Source: Actinomadura sp. NBRC 104425
GTDB taxonomy: Bacteria > Actinomycetota > Actinomycetes > Streptosporangiales > Streptosporangiaceae
DNA: 64,000 nucleotides
Assembly: GCF_030269545.1 (NCBI RefSeq)
Contig: NZ_BSTN01000002.1
Coordinates: 1 to 64,000, forward strand
Reading direction: 5' to 3'
Shown in pieces: positions 17,899 to 25,773 of the stretch. The position numbers and the translations under genes are program-made. The notes under the pieces are model-generated. The model had not been told where the DNA came from. It ran no database searches and worked only from the letters and a program-made list of their open reading frames with translations. Position 1 is the first letter of the stretch; every line of letters begins with the position of its first letter.

Positions 17899-20007
17899 AT
17901 GGCGCCGCAAGGCGATGCGACGGCGGCCGATACGGCGTCGCGCACCCTGGTGCTCGGGGTGGACGCCACGCGGCGCGTCGTGCAGTGCGGACCCAACGCC
18001 GAGCCCGTCCTCGGCCACGCTCCGGCCGAGGTCATCGGGCGGTCGGCCGCCGAGCTGGTGGTCGACGAGGCCAAGGCCGACCTGGAGATCCTGCTGGAGG
18101 GGCTGGCCACCGGCCACGAACGCAGCAAGGCGCTGACGATGCGGCGCGCCGACGGCACCACCACCGATGCGGTGGTGACCGCCCAGCCGCTGGTCGGCGA
18201 CGGCTCGCCGGGCGTCCCGGCCGGGCTGCTGTTCGTGCGGGTGGCGCTGCCGCCCAGCGAGCGCTACCAGGACCCGGCGCTGATGCGGCGCGCGCTGATG
18301 GACGACCCGCTGGCCCGGTTCGGCGCGTCCCTCGACCTCGACCAGGCCGCCCGCGGGCTGGTCGACGTGATCGTCCCGCACTACTGCACCACCGCCTCGG
18401 TGCTGGTGCTGGAGAGCCTGGTCGCCGCCGACGAGGTGCACGAGGAGACGGGCGCGGCCGTGCTGCGCCGCATCGCCGTCACCTCCGACGACGACAACCC
18501 GGGCTGGACGGCGACCTTCCCGGTCGGCGAGGTGCTGGTGTATCCGGAGGGCACCCCGTACCGGCAGGTCCTGCAGACCATGCGGCCGGTGCACCTGCCG
18601 CTGGTGGACGCCAAGACCGCGCACGACATCGCGCGGCGCTGGCGGCGCGGCCCGGTGGGCGAGCTGCTGACCAACGTGTCGATGGTGCTGCTGCCGCTGG
18701 TGGCCCACGACACCCTGCTGGGCTTCATCGCCTGCACCCGCGTGCCCGGGTTCCGCCGCTTCGACGCCTACGACGTCGAGATCGGCATGGAGTTCGCCTC
18801 CCGCGCCGCCATCGTCATCGACAACGCGCGCCGCTACAGCCGCGAGCGCGCCACCGCGCTGGCGCTGCAGCGCTCGCTGCTGCCCAACCGGCTGTCGGCG
18901 CCGTCGTCGGTCGAGGTGCGCCACCGCTACCTGCCCGGCAGCAAGCTCGTCGAGGTCGGCGGCGACTGGTACGAGTCGATCGCGCTGCCCGGGGCGCGGG
19001 TCGCGCTGATCGTCGGCGACGTGGCCGGGCACGGCGTTCGCGCCGCGGTCACCATGGGGCGGCTGCGCACCGCCCTGCACACGCTGGCCAACCTGGAGCT
19101 GCCGCCCGCCGACGCGCTGCACCTCATGCACGAGCTGATGATCGAGCTCGGCGAGCAGGAGCCGCACTTCGCCACCTGCGTGTACGCGGTGTACGACGCC
19201 ACCACCGGCGTCATCGAGATCGCCTCGGCCGGGCACCTGCCGCCGCTGCTCGCCCGCCCCGACGGCAGCAGCGAGTACCTCAAGGTGCCGCCCGCCCCGC
19301 CGCTCGGGGTGTCCGGCGGGGCCGCCATCGAAAGCCGCGAGTTCACCGTCGAGGACGGCAGCGTCTTCGTCATCTACACCGACGGCCTGGTGGAGAACCG
19401 CGGCACCGACATCGACGACGGCCTGGCCCGGCTGCGCGACGTGTTCGGCCCCGGCACCGTCGAACGCCCCATGGAGGACCTCGCCAAGGCGACGCTGGCG
19501 GGCGTGTACGCCGACCACCACCGCGACGACATCGCGGTGCTGATCGCCCGGTTGCGGCGGCTGCCGCCGGAGCGGTTCGCCTCCTGGACCCTGCCGCACG
19601 ACCCGGCCGTCGTGCGCCGCGCCCGCGGCCTGGTGCGCCGTCGGCTGCAGGACTGGGGCCTGGAGGAGCTGTCCTACACCACCGAGCTGCTGGCGTCCGA
19701 GCTGATCACCAACGCGCAGACGCACACGCCCAGCGAGAGCCCGATCGAGCTGCGGCTGCTGCTGGAGCGCACGCTCGTTCTCGAAGTCATGGACCGGTCC
19801 GCCGCGCTGCCTCGACTGCGGCACGCCGCCGACGACGAGGAGAACGGACGCGGCCTGCTGGTCGTCAGCCAGCTCGCGCACCGCTGGGGCTCCCGCCGCA
19901 CCGCCTCGGGCAAGGTCGTGTGGTGCGAGCAGATCGTCCCCGGCGTCGACCCGGACCCGTTCGACACCGTCGACACCTGGCCCGGCGAGAACCACCACAA
20001 GGAGTGA
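17899..20007 (+). CDS. PAS-GAF-SpoIIE phosphatase with C-terminal HATPase domain
   Basis: A 702-residue signalling protein. Order: PAS (about 15-115, GVDATRRVVQCGPNAEPVLGH), GAF (about 135-310), PP2C/SpoIIE serine phosphatase (about 330-545, with GGDWYESIALPG, LIVGDVAGHGVRAA, TCVYAVYD and HHRDDIAVLIARL), and an RsbW-like GHKL ATPase (about 565-690, TELLASELITNAQTH). Such proteins set the phosphorylation of an anti-sigma antagonist in response to a bound signal. The partner antagonist is not in the window. ATG 17899 follows AGGTGA with an 8-base gap; GTG 17887 is an alternative. It is convergent with nadE. Confidence 0.88.
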   Translation: MAPQGDATAADTASRTLVLGVDATRRVVQCGPNAEPVLGHAPAEVIGRSAAELVVDEAKADLEILLEGLATGHERSKALTMRRADGTTTDAVVTAQPLVGDGSPGVPAGLLFVRVALPPSERYQDPALMRRALMDDPLARFGASLDLDQAARGLVDVIVPHYCTTASVLVLESLVAADEVHEETGAAVLRRIAVTSDDDNPGWTATFPVGEVLVYPEGTPYRQVLQTMRPVHLPLVDAKTAHDIARRWRRGPVGELLTNVSMVLLPLVAHDTLLGFIACTRVPGFRRFDAYDVEIGMEFASRAAIVIDNARRYSRERATALALQRSLLPNRLSAPSSVEVRHRYLPGSKLVEVGGDWYESIALPGARVALIVGDVAGHGVRAAVTMGRLRTALHTLANLELPPADALHLMHELMIELGEQEPHFATCVYAVYDATTGVIEIASAGHLPPLLARPDGSSEYLKVPPAPPLGVSGGAAIESREFTVEDGSVFVIYTDGLVENRGTDIDDGLARLRDVFGPGTVERPMEDLAKATLAGVYADHHRDDIAVLIARLRRLPPERFASWTLPHDPAVVRRARGLVRRRLQDWGLEELSYTTELLASELITNAQTHTPSESPIELRLLLERTLVLEVMDRSAALPRLRHAADDEENGRGLLVVSQLAHRWGSRRTASGKVVWCEQIVPGVDPDPFDTVDTWPGENHHKE

Positions 20008-20029
20008 GGGCCTCCGCGAGGCCCGGGCG

Positions 20030-20054
20030 GCCCCCCGGAACCGCTCCGGGGGGC
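20030..20054. terminator. Bidirectional hairpin between the phosphatase gene and nadE
   Basis: GCCCCCCGGA (20030-20039) pairs with TCCGGGGGGC (20045-20054) around a 5-base loop. It lies between convergent genes and its right edge touches the nadE stop codon. Confidence 0.6.
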
Positions 20055-21844
20055 TAGCGGCCGGAGGGTTCGCGCCAGCGGTTGGTGATGGGCAGGCGGC
20101 GGTCCCGGCCGAAGTTCTTCGGGGTGATCTTGGGGCCGGGCGGGTACTGCCGCCGCTTGTACTCGGCCAGGTCCACCAGCCGGATCACCCGCTCCACCAG
20201 GTCGGGGTCGTGGCCCGCGGCGACCAGCGCGTCGCGGCCGAGGTCGTGCTCCACGTAGTCGACCAGCAGCGGGTCCAGGATGTCGTAGGGCGGCAGCGAG
20301 TCGGTGTCGCGCTGGCCGGGGCGCAGCTCGGCCGACGGCTCCTTGAGGATGATCTCCTCGGGGATCGGCTCGACGTCCAGCGCCCGCCAGAACGGCGAGC
20401 CCCGGCCGACGCGGCCGTTGCGCCAGCGCGCCAGCTGCCACACCATCGTCTTTGTGACGTCCTTGATCGGGCCGAAGCCGCCCGCGGAGTCGCCGTACAG
20501 GGTGGAGTAGCCGGTGGCCAGTTCGCTCTTGTTGCCGCCGGTCAGCACCAGGTGGCCGGACTCGTTGGACAGCGCCATCCAGACGTTGGCGCGGATGCGG
20601 GCCTGCAGGTTCTCGGCGGCCAGCCCGTGCAGGTCCAGCTCGGCCTCGAACGCGTCGACCATGCCGCGGATCGGCACGGTCCGCGAGTGCAGACCCTGCC
20701 GCTTGACCAGCTCCTCGGCGTCGGTGACCGAGTGCTCGGAGGAGTAGCGGCTGGGTAGCAGCACCACGTGCACGTTGTTCGCGCCGACGGCGTCGGCGGC
20801 GATCGTGGCGACCAGGGCCGAGTCGATGCCGCCGGACAGCCCGAGGATCACCGAGCGGAAGCCGTTCTTGCGGACGTAGTCGCGCGTGCCGAGCACCAGC
20901 GCCGCGTACACCTCGCCCAGGTCGTCCAGCGGCTCGGCGCGCTCCGACGGGGCCGGCTCGTAGGCGGGCACGGGCGTCTCGGACAGGATCCGCCGCTCGA
21001 CGGTGATGGCGGTGCCGTCGCCGGCGTCCACCGGCCGGCTGCCCGCGCCCTCGGACCGGTCCGCCTCGGGCAGGTCCAGATCGGCCACCAGCAGGTGCTC
21101 GGCGAACTGCGGGGCGCGCGCCAGCAGCCCGCCGTCGGCGCCGACGACCACCGAGTCGCCGTCGAACACCAGCTCGTCCTGGCCGCCGACCATGTTGACG
21201 TACGCCAGGCAGCAGCCCGCCTCGCGGGCGCGCCGGGCGCACAGGTCGAGCCGCACGTCGTCCTTGCTGCGCTCGTAGGGGGAGGCGTTGACGACCAGCA
21301 GCAGGCCCGCGCGGGCGGCGCGGGTGACGCCGACCGGGCCGCCGTCCTGCCACAGGTCCTCGCAGATGACGGTGGCGACGTCCACCCCGTGCAGGCGGAC
21401 GACCGGCAGCCGGTCGCCGCGCGCGAAGTAGCGGTACTCGTCGAAGACCCCGTAGTTGGGCAGGTGGTGCTTGGCCGACCAGGTCAGCACGCCGCCGTCG
21501 TGCAGCCACGCCACCGCGTTGTAGGACGAGGGGAGGGGCCTCCCGGCGCGCACGGGGGCGTCCGTGCGGTCCAGGTAGCCGACGACGACGGGCAGGTGGC
21601 CGAGGCCCTCGTCGGCGAGCCGGCGGGCGGTGCGGCCGAGCGCGCGCCGAGAGGCGTCCACGAACGACTGGCGCAACGCCAGGTCCTCGACCGGATAGCC
21701 GGTGAGCGCCATCTCGGGGAAGACCGCCACGTGCGCGCCCGCGTCGGCGGCGCGCCGCGTCCATTCGACGATCAGGTCGGCGTTGCCGTCCAGGTCGCCG
21801 ACCGTCGGGTTCACCTGCGCGAGCGCTATCCGGAGCTGTGCCAC
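20054..21844 (-). CDS. nadE: Glutamine-dependent NAD+ synthetase
   Basis: Final step of NAD synthesis: amidates nicotinate adenine dinucleotide with ammonia from glutamine. The N-terminal nitrilase-fold glutaminase (about 1-270) has Glu in AVFPEMALTGYP, Lys in WSAKHHLPNYG and Cys in TVICEDLWQ. The C-terminal synthetase (about 300-580) has the P-loop LGLSGGIDSAL, VLTGGNKSELATGYSTLYGD and KEPSAELRPGQ. GTG 21844 gives MAQLRIALAQVNPTVGD and lies 6 bases from TACCCT, so it is preferred to GTG 21850. A NAD-gene operator candidate lies upstream. Confidence 0.95.
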   Translation of the reverse strand: MAQLRIALAQVNPTVGDLDGNADLIVEWTRRAADAGAHVAVFPEMALTGYPVEDLALRQSFVDASRRALGRTARRLADEGLGHLPVVVGYLDRTDAPVRAGRPLPSSYNAVAWLHDGGVLTWSAKHHLPNYGVFDEYRYFARGDRLPVVRLHGVDVATVICEDLWQDGGPVGVTRAARAGLLLVVNASPYERSKDDVRLDLCARRAREAGCCLAYVNMVGGQDELVFDGDSVVVGADGGLLARAPQFAEHLLVADLDLPEADRSEGAGSRPVDAGDGTAITVERRILSETPVPAYEPAPSERAEPLDDLGEVYAALVLGTRDYVRKNGFRSVILGLSGGIDSALVATIAADAVGANNVHVVLLPSRYSSEHSVTDAEELVKRQGLHSRTVPIRGMVDAFEAELDLHGLAAENLQARIRANVWMALSNESGHLVLTGGNKSELATGYSTLYGDSAGGFGPIKDVTKTMVWQLARWRNGRVGRGSPFWRALDVEPIPEEIILKEPSAELRPGQRDTDSLPPYDILDPLLVDYVEHDLGRDALVAAGHDPDLVERVIRLVDLAEYKRRQYPPGPKITPKNFGRDRRLPITNRWREPSGR

Positions 21845-21850
21845 GTCCAC

Positions 21851-21856
21851 AGGGTA
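21851..21856 (-). promoter_or_regulatory. -10 box for leaderless nadE
   Basis: TACCCT on the minus strand, 6 bases before GTG 21844. It decides the start over GTG 21850, which would touch the box. Confidence 0.5.
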
Positions 21857-21887
21857 AGCCGGGGAGGGATCGCGGCACGAGCCCCGG

Positions 21888-21906
21888 TTTCGTCATTGTG
21901 ACGAAA
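21888..21906 (-). promoter_or_regulatory. Inverted repeat before nadE, candidate NAD-regulon operator
   Basis: TTTCGTCA-TTG-TGACGAAA is a perfect 8-base inverted repeat ending 44 bases before the nadE start, around the -35 region. Its core TCGTC-N5-GACGA recurs before nadA at 59864-59878 with the same spacing. The GTCA-N3-TGAC core resembles NrtR boxes of other actinobacteria (from memory); no nrtR gene is in the window. Confidence 0.6.
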
Positions 21907-21955
21907 AGAACGTTCGCGGCCGGACCGCGGCATCCGCTCGCGGGGGCGCGGGCGG

Positions 21956-23011
21956 TCAGGGGCGCAGGTGCGACAGGGTGTCCAGGCGGGGCGGACGCCG
22001 CCCCGACTCCGTCGCCGCCGCGTCGGCGGAGGCGTTGTAGCGGCCCGACTCGGTGAGCCAGTCCACGTGCGCGCGCGGTACGCCCAGCAGCACCCGCGCG
22101 ATCTGCGAGGCCGTCTGGCGCTGTTCCGGGGACAGTTCCAGGCGGTCCATGGTGGCGGGGAACGCCCGCATCGCCTCCTGCACCTCGTCCAGCCGCTCGA
22201 CGATGCGGTCGAGCACCAGCGCGGCCCCCTCGCGCGGCCCGCACCCGTGCGTCCGGCACATCACGGCGACCAGGTTGTGCGCGTCGCGGCGGGCGTCCTC
22301 CATGGCGAACGAGGCGATGTCGTTCGACCAGGCGACGACGTCGGCGACGCCCTCGGACAGGATCACCCACTGCGGCGAGGTCGTCAGCCGGTCCGCCAGC
22401 ACCACGCCCAGCACCGGCTCGATCAGGTCGTACAGGAACGGCGCGGCGGCCCGGCGGCGCAGACCCGCGTACTCGCGCGGGGTCGGCACCCGGCCGGTGC
22501 GGCGGTTGACCGCCTCCTGGGCGCAGCCCGTCCGGTGCGCCTCCATGTGCAGCATGAACCGGCGCCGCCACTCGCGGTCCATCCGGGTGGCGGTGACGTC
22601 CCACAGCTCGACCAGCGTGGTCTCCAGGGGCCGGGCCCCGGGACGGGCGTGCCCGAGCCGCATGGCGCGCAGCAGGTCCTCGTACAGCTCGTGCACGGCG
22701 GTGGCGCTGCCCGCCAGCGGCTCCTGGTCGAGCATGTCGTCCAGGGCGAACGCCCAGGTCAGCCAGCGTGCGAACAGATCGACCCGGTCGAGGTCGGCGG
22801 TGGGGAACACGCGGGCGGCCAGCCGTTCGAACCGGCCGCGGCCCAGTGGCGAGCCGTCCGGGTCGCCCAGGATCAGCCCGCGTCCGCGCGCCCAGCCGTC
22901 CACCCGTTCGCCCAGCGGCCAGGCGTCCGGGTGCATGGCCGACGGGGTGGCCAGCGCGGCCACCCGGTCGGTCAGCGAGAGCAGGAGTGATGCGTCCACG
23001 ACGGGTCCCAC
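21956..23011 (-). CDS. Terpene synthase family protein (class I)
   Basis: A 351-residue class I terpene cyclase. The first Mg-binding motif DDMLD lies in WAFALDDMLDQ near residue 91. The second, NSE-type, reads NDIASFAMED near residue 235, and the C-terminal WLTESGRYN matches the conserved Arg-Tyr pair. Such enzymes ionise prenyl diphosphates to cyclic terpenes in the cytoplasm. No prenyl-transferase, P450 or methyltransferase gene is next to it, so product class is unknown. GTG 23011 is the start. It lies downstream-divergent from the binding-protein gene at 23226. Confidence 0.85.
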   Translation of the reverse strand: MGPVVDASLLLSLTDRVAALATPSAMHPDAWPLGERVDGWARGRGLILGDPDGSPLGRGRFERLAARVFPTADLDRVDLFARWLTWAFALDDMLDQEPLAGSATAVHELYEDLLRAMRLGHARPGARPLETTLVELWDVTATRMDREWRRRFMLHMEAHRTGCAQEAVNRRTGRVPTPREYAGLRRRAAAPFLYDLIEPVLGVVLADRLTTSPQWVILSEGVADVVAWSNDIASFAMEDARRDAHNLVAVMCRTHGCGPREGAALVLDRIVERLDEVQEAMRAFPATMDRLELSPEQRQTASQIARVLLGVPRAHVDWLTESGRYNASADAAATESGRRPPRLDTLSHLRP

Positions 23012-23225
23012 GCTATTGATCAGCGGCTATTGCGGGCCATGATCGCAACGTCAAATTTCCGGAAAAGCGGATGAGCGGCGGCCGCCGGGACCCGGTGGCG
23101 GGGCGCCCGGACCCGCTCGCCCCCGGCGGGTTCCGCCGACACCGCACCCGCGCGGGTCCGGCATGGCATATTTCTCCCGCGTGCGGTCCTCGCGCGCGGC
23201 AGACAAGTGAACAGCGGGAGGAAGA

Positions 23226-24053
23226 GTGTCCGGAGCATCTCCTTGGCGTCCGGTTCTCGGCGCGGTGCTGGCCGCGCTGGCGCTGGCCGCCGCGGCCTGC
23301 GGCGGCGACGGCGCCACCGTGCAGGGCGTGGAGCTGGTCGCGAAGGGGCGGCTCACCACGTGCGCGCAGCTGCCCTACCCGCCCTTCGAGACCAGGCAGG
23401 GGGGCCGGGTGGTCGGGTTCGACGTCGACATGCTCGACCTGGTGGCCCGGCGGCTCGGCGTGACCCAGCGCGTCGTCGAGGTCCCGTTCGCCACCATGAC
23501 GAACGGCGAGGCGCTCGACGCGCAGAGGTGCGACGTCGTCATGGGCGCCATGGCCGTCACCCCCGAGCGCACCGAGCGCATGGACGCCTCCAAGCCCTAC
23601 TTCGACGCCGCCGTGGCGCTGGTGGTCGAAAAGGGCAGCGGGATCACCTCGCTGCAGGAGGTCGAGGCGGGCGGCCTCAGGCTCGGCACGCAGTCCGCCA
23701 CCGCCGCCGAACGGTACGTCGAGGACGGGGACTTCGACGACCCCCGGTCGTACGACGACCCGCAGACCGCGCTGAAGGACTTGCGCGCCGGAAAGCTCGA
23801 CGCCGTCGTGCTGGACTATCCGGCCGCCCGGAACCTGCTGCGGACGCAGGCTGGCTCCGGCGTGGAGATCACCGCCACCCCGCGCACCGGCGAGCGGTAC
23901 GCCTTCTGGGTCCGCAAGAACCGCAACCCCGCGCTGGTCCGGCTGATCGACCAGGTGATCGACCGGGCCAGGGCGGACGGCACCTACGACCGGCTGTACC
24001 GCAAATGGATCGGGCCGCTGCCGGACGCGGGCCGCTCCGCCGCCGCCAGGTGA
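23226..24053 (+). CDS. Amino-acid-type ABC transporter substrate-binding lipoprotein (family 3), orphan
   Basis: A 275-residue lipoprotein. The signal peptide ends at the lipobox LAAAACGGDG, and the mature domain has PYPPFETRQGGRVVGFDVDMLDLVAR, CDVVMGAMAVTPERTERM, LGTQSATAAERYVED and the hinge LDAVVLDYPAARNLL of the SBP_bac_3 family (glutamine/arginine/cystine-type). GTG 23226 follows GGGAGGAA. No permease or ATPase gene is adjacent, so it must use components encoded elsewhere or act as a sensor. Its position directly before glnA2 makes glutamine or glutamate a reasonable guess (inference). Confidence 0.85.
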   Translation: MSGASPWRPVLGAVLAALALAAAACGGDGATVQGVELVAKGRLTTCAQLPYPPFETRQGGRVVGFDVDMLDLVARRLGVTQRVVEVPFATMTNGEALDAQRCDVVMGAMAVTPERTERMDASKPYFDAAVALVVEKGSGITSLQEVEAGGLRLGTQSATAAERYVEDGDFDDPRSYDDPQTALKDLRAGKLDAVVLDYPAARNLLRTQAGSGVEITATPRTGERYAFWVRKNRNPALVRLIDQVIDRARADGTYDRLYRKWIGPLPDAGRSAAAR

Positions 24054-24166
24054 CCTTCGGCGCCTGTTGTGACGGGCGCCCGCATCATGTGGCACAGTGG
24101 AGCGAACAGGGCAAATTCGGGGCATATGCGCGGTTTGCTCCCGAGACGGCGCCGCGCTCGGTCCCC

Positions 24167-24182
24167 GTAACGCCGTGGAAAC
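24167..24182 (+). promoter_or_regulatory. Possible GlnR half-box before glnA2
   Basis: GTAAC-N6-GAAAC fits one a/b half of the GlnR consensus, 120 bases before the glnA2 start. The second half expected 6 bases later is absent, so this is weaker than the glnA box at 33637. Confidence 0.3.
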
Positions 24183-24301
24183 AGCGGCGAGGCATACTGC
24201 AGAATCCCGGACCTGTCGGCACCAGCGTAAACGCCCGTTCAAGCAATGCCGGGCGCGGGCATGGACCGGGCAGTCGGGCTAGCTCATGAGGGAGTAAGGC
24301 T

Positions 24302-25663
24302 TTGGACCGTCAGCAGGAGTTCGTGCTCCGCACCCTGGAGGAGCGCGACATCCGCTTCATCCGGCTGTGGTTCACCGACGTGCTCGGGTTCCTCAAGTCC
24401 GTGGCGGTCGCCCCCGCCGAGCTCGAAGGCGCCTTCGACGAGGGCATCGGCTTCGACGGGTCGGCCGTGGAGGGCTTCGCCCGCGTCTACGAGGCCGACA
24501 TGATCGCCAAGCCGGACCCGTCCACCTTCCAGGTGCTGCCCTGGCGCAGCGAGTCGCCCGGCGTGGCCCGCATGTTCTGCGACATCCTCATGCCGGACGG
24601 CACCCCCAGCTTCGCCGACCCGCGCTTCGTGCTCAAGCGCGCCCTGGCCCGGGCCGCCGACCTCGGGTTCACCTTCTACACCCACCCCGAGATCGAGTTC
24701 TTCCTGCTGCGCGACCGGCCCGAGGACGGCCGCGTGCCCGACCCGGTGGACGCCGGCGGGTACTTCGACCACACCCCGCACAGCGCCGCGCACGACTTCC
24801 GGCGCAACGCGATCATGATGCTGGAGGCCATGGGCATCTCGGTGGAGTTCAGCCACCACGAGAACGCCCCCGGCCAGCAGGAGATCGACCTGCGCTACGC
24901 CGACGCGCTCACCACCGCCGACAACATCATGACGTTCCGGCTGGTGATGAAGGAGGTGGCGCTGGAGCAGGGGGTGTACGCCACCTTCATGCCCAAGCCG
25001 TTCACCGACCACCCCGGCTCGGGCATGCACACCCACATGTCGCTGTTCGAGGGCGACCGCAACGCCTTCTACGAGCCGGGCGCCGAGTACCAGCTGTCCA
25101 AGGTGGGCCGCGCGTTCATCGCCGGCGTGCTGCGGCACTCCGCCGAGATCACCGCCGTGTGCAACCAGTGGGTCAACTCCTACAAGCGGCTGTGGGGCGG
25201 CGTCGGCTCCACCGCGGGCGCCGGCGGCGAGGCCCCGCCGTACATCTGCTGGGGCCACAACAACCGCTCGGCGCTGGTGCGGGTGCCGATGTACAAACCG
25301 CACAAGGGCCACTCCACCCGCATCGAGTTCCGCTCGCTGGACTCGGCCTGCAACCCCTACCTGGCGTTCGCCGCCATCCTCGGCGCCGGGCTGAAGGGCA
25401 TCGAGCAGGGCTACGAGCTGCCCCCGGGCGCCGAGGACGACGTGTGGGCGCTCACCCCGGCCGAGCGGCGCGCCATGGGCATCCGCCCGCTGCCGCAGAG
25501 CCTGGACGAGGCCATCCACGCGATGGAGCGCAGCGAGCTGATGGCCGACGTGCTCGGCGAGCACACCTTCGACTTCTTCCTGCGCAACAAGCGCCAGGAG
25601 TGGGAGGACTACCGCCGCCAGGTCACCGAGTACGAGCGCCGCCGCCTGATCCACATCCTCTGA
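24302..25663 (+). CDS. glnA2: Glutamine synthetase type I, GlnA2 (non-adenylylated class)
   Basis: A 453-residue ATP-dependent glutamine synthetase-family enzyme that begins MDRQQEFVLRTLEERDIRF, nearly the mycobacterial GlnA2 start from memory. Catalytic and metal motifs are present: THPEIEFFLL, FSHHENAPGQQEIDLRYADA, MPKPFTDHPGSGMHTHMSLF and NRSALVRVPMY. At the adenylylation position it reads DDVWALTP, with Trp in place of Tyr, so it should escape GlnE control. An insertion of about 10 residues (WGGVGSTAGAGGEAPPYIC) follows NSYKRL. The TTG start has GGGAGTAAGG upstream. It is followed 110 bases later by glnE. Confidence 0.92.
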   Translation: MDRQQEFVLRTLEERDIRFIRLWFTDVLGFLKSVAVAPAELEGAFDEGIGFDGSAVEGFARVYEADMIAKPDPSTFQVLPWRSESPGVARMFCDILMPDGTPSFADPRFVLKRALARAADLGFTFYTHPEIEFFLLRDRPEDGRVPDPVDAGGYFDHTPHSAAHDFRRNAIMMLEAMGISVEFSHHENAPGQQEIDLRYADALTTADNIMTFRLVMKEVALEQGVYATFMPKPFTDHPGSGMHTHMSLFEGDRNAFYEPGAEYQLSKVGRAFIAGVLRHSAEITAVCNQWVNSYKRLWGGVGSTAGAGGEAPPYICWGHNNRSALVRVPMYKPHKGHSTRIEFRSLDSACNPYLAFAAILGAGLKGIEQGYELPPGAEDDVWALTPAERRAMGIRPLPQSLDEAIHAMERSELMADVLGEHTFDFFLRNKRQEWEDYRRQVTEYERRRLIHIL

Positions 25664-25761
25664 CGGCCCGCGCCCCGCCGGCCCTCCCCGGCCGCGCCGC
25701 CGGAGACGCAATCGAGACGTTCGGGTGGGCGCTTGGGGAGTCCCGTGGGGCGCATTCGGTT

Positions 25762-25767
25762 TAACTT
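25762..25767 (+). promoter_or_regulatory. -10 box for leaderless glnE
   Basis: TAACTT lies 6 bases before GTG 25774, so glnE probably has its own leaderless transcript rather than relying on glnA2 read-through. Confidence 0.5.
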
Positions 25768-25773
25768 GAGTGC

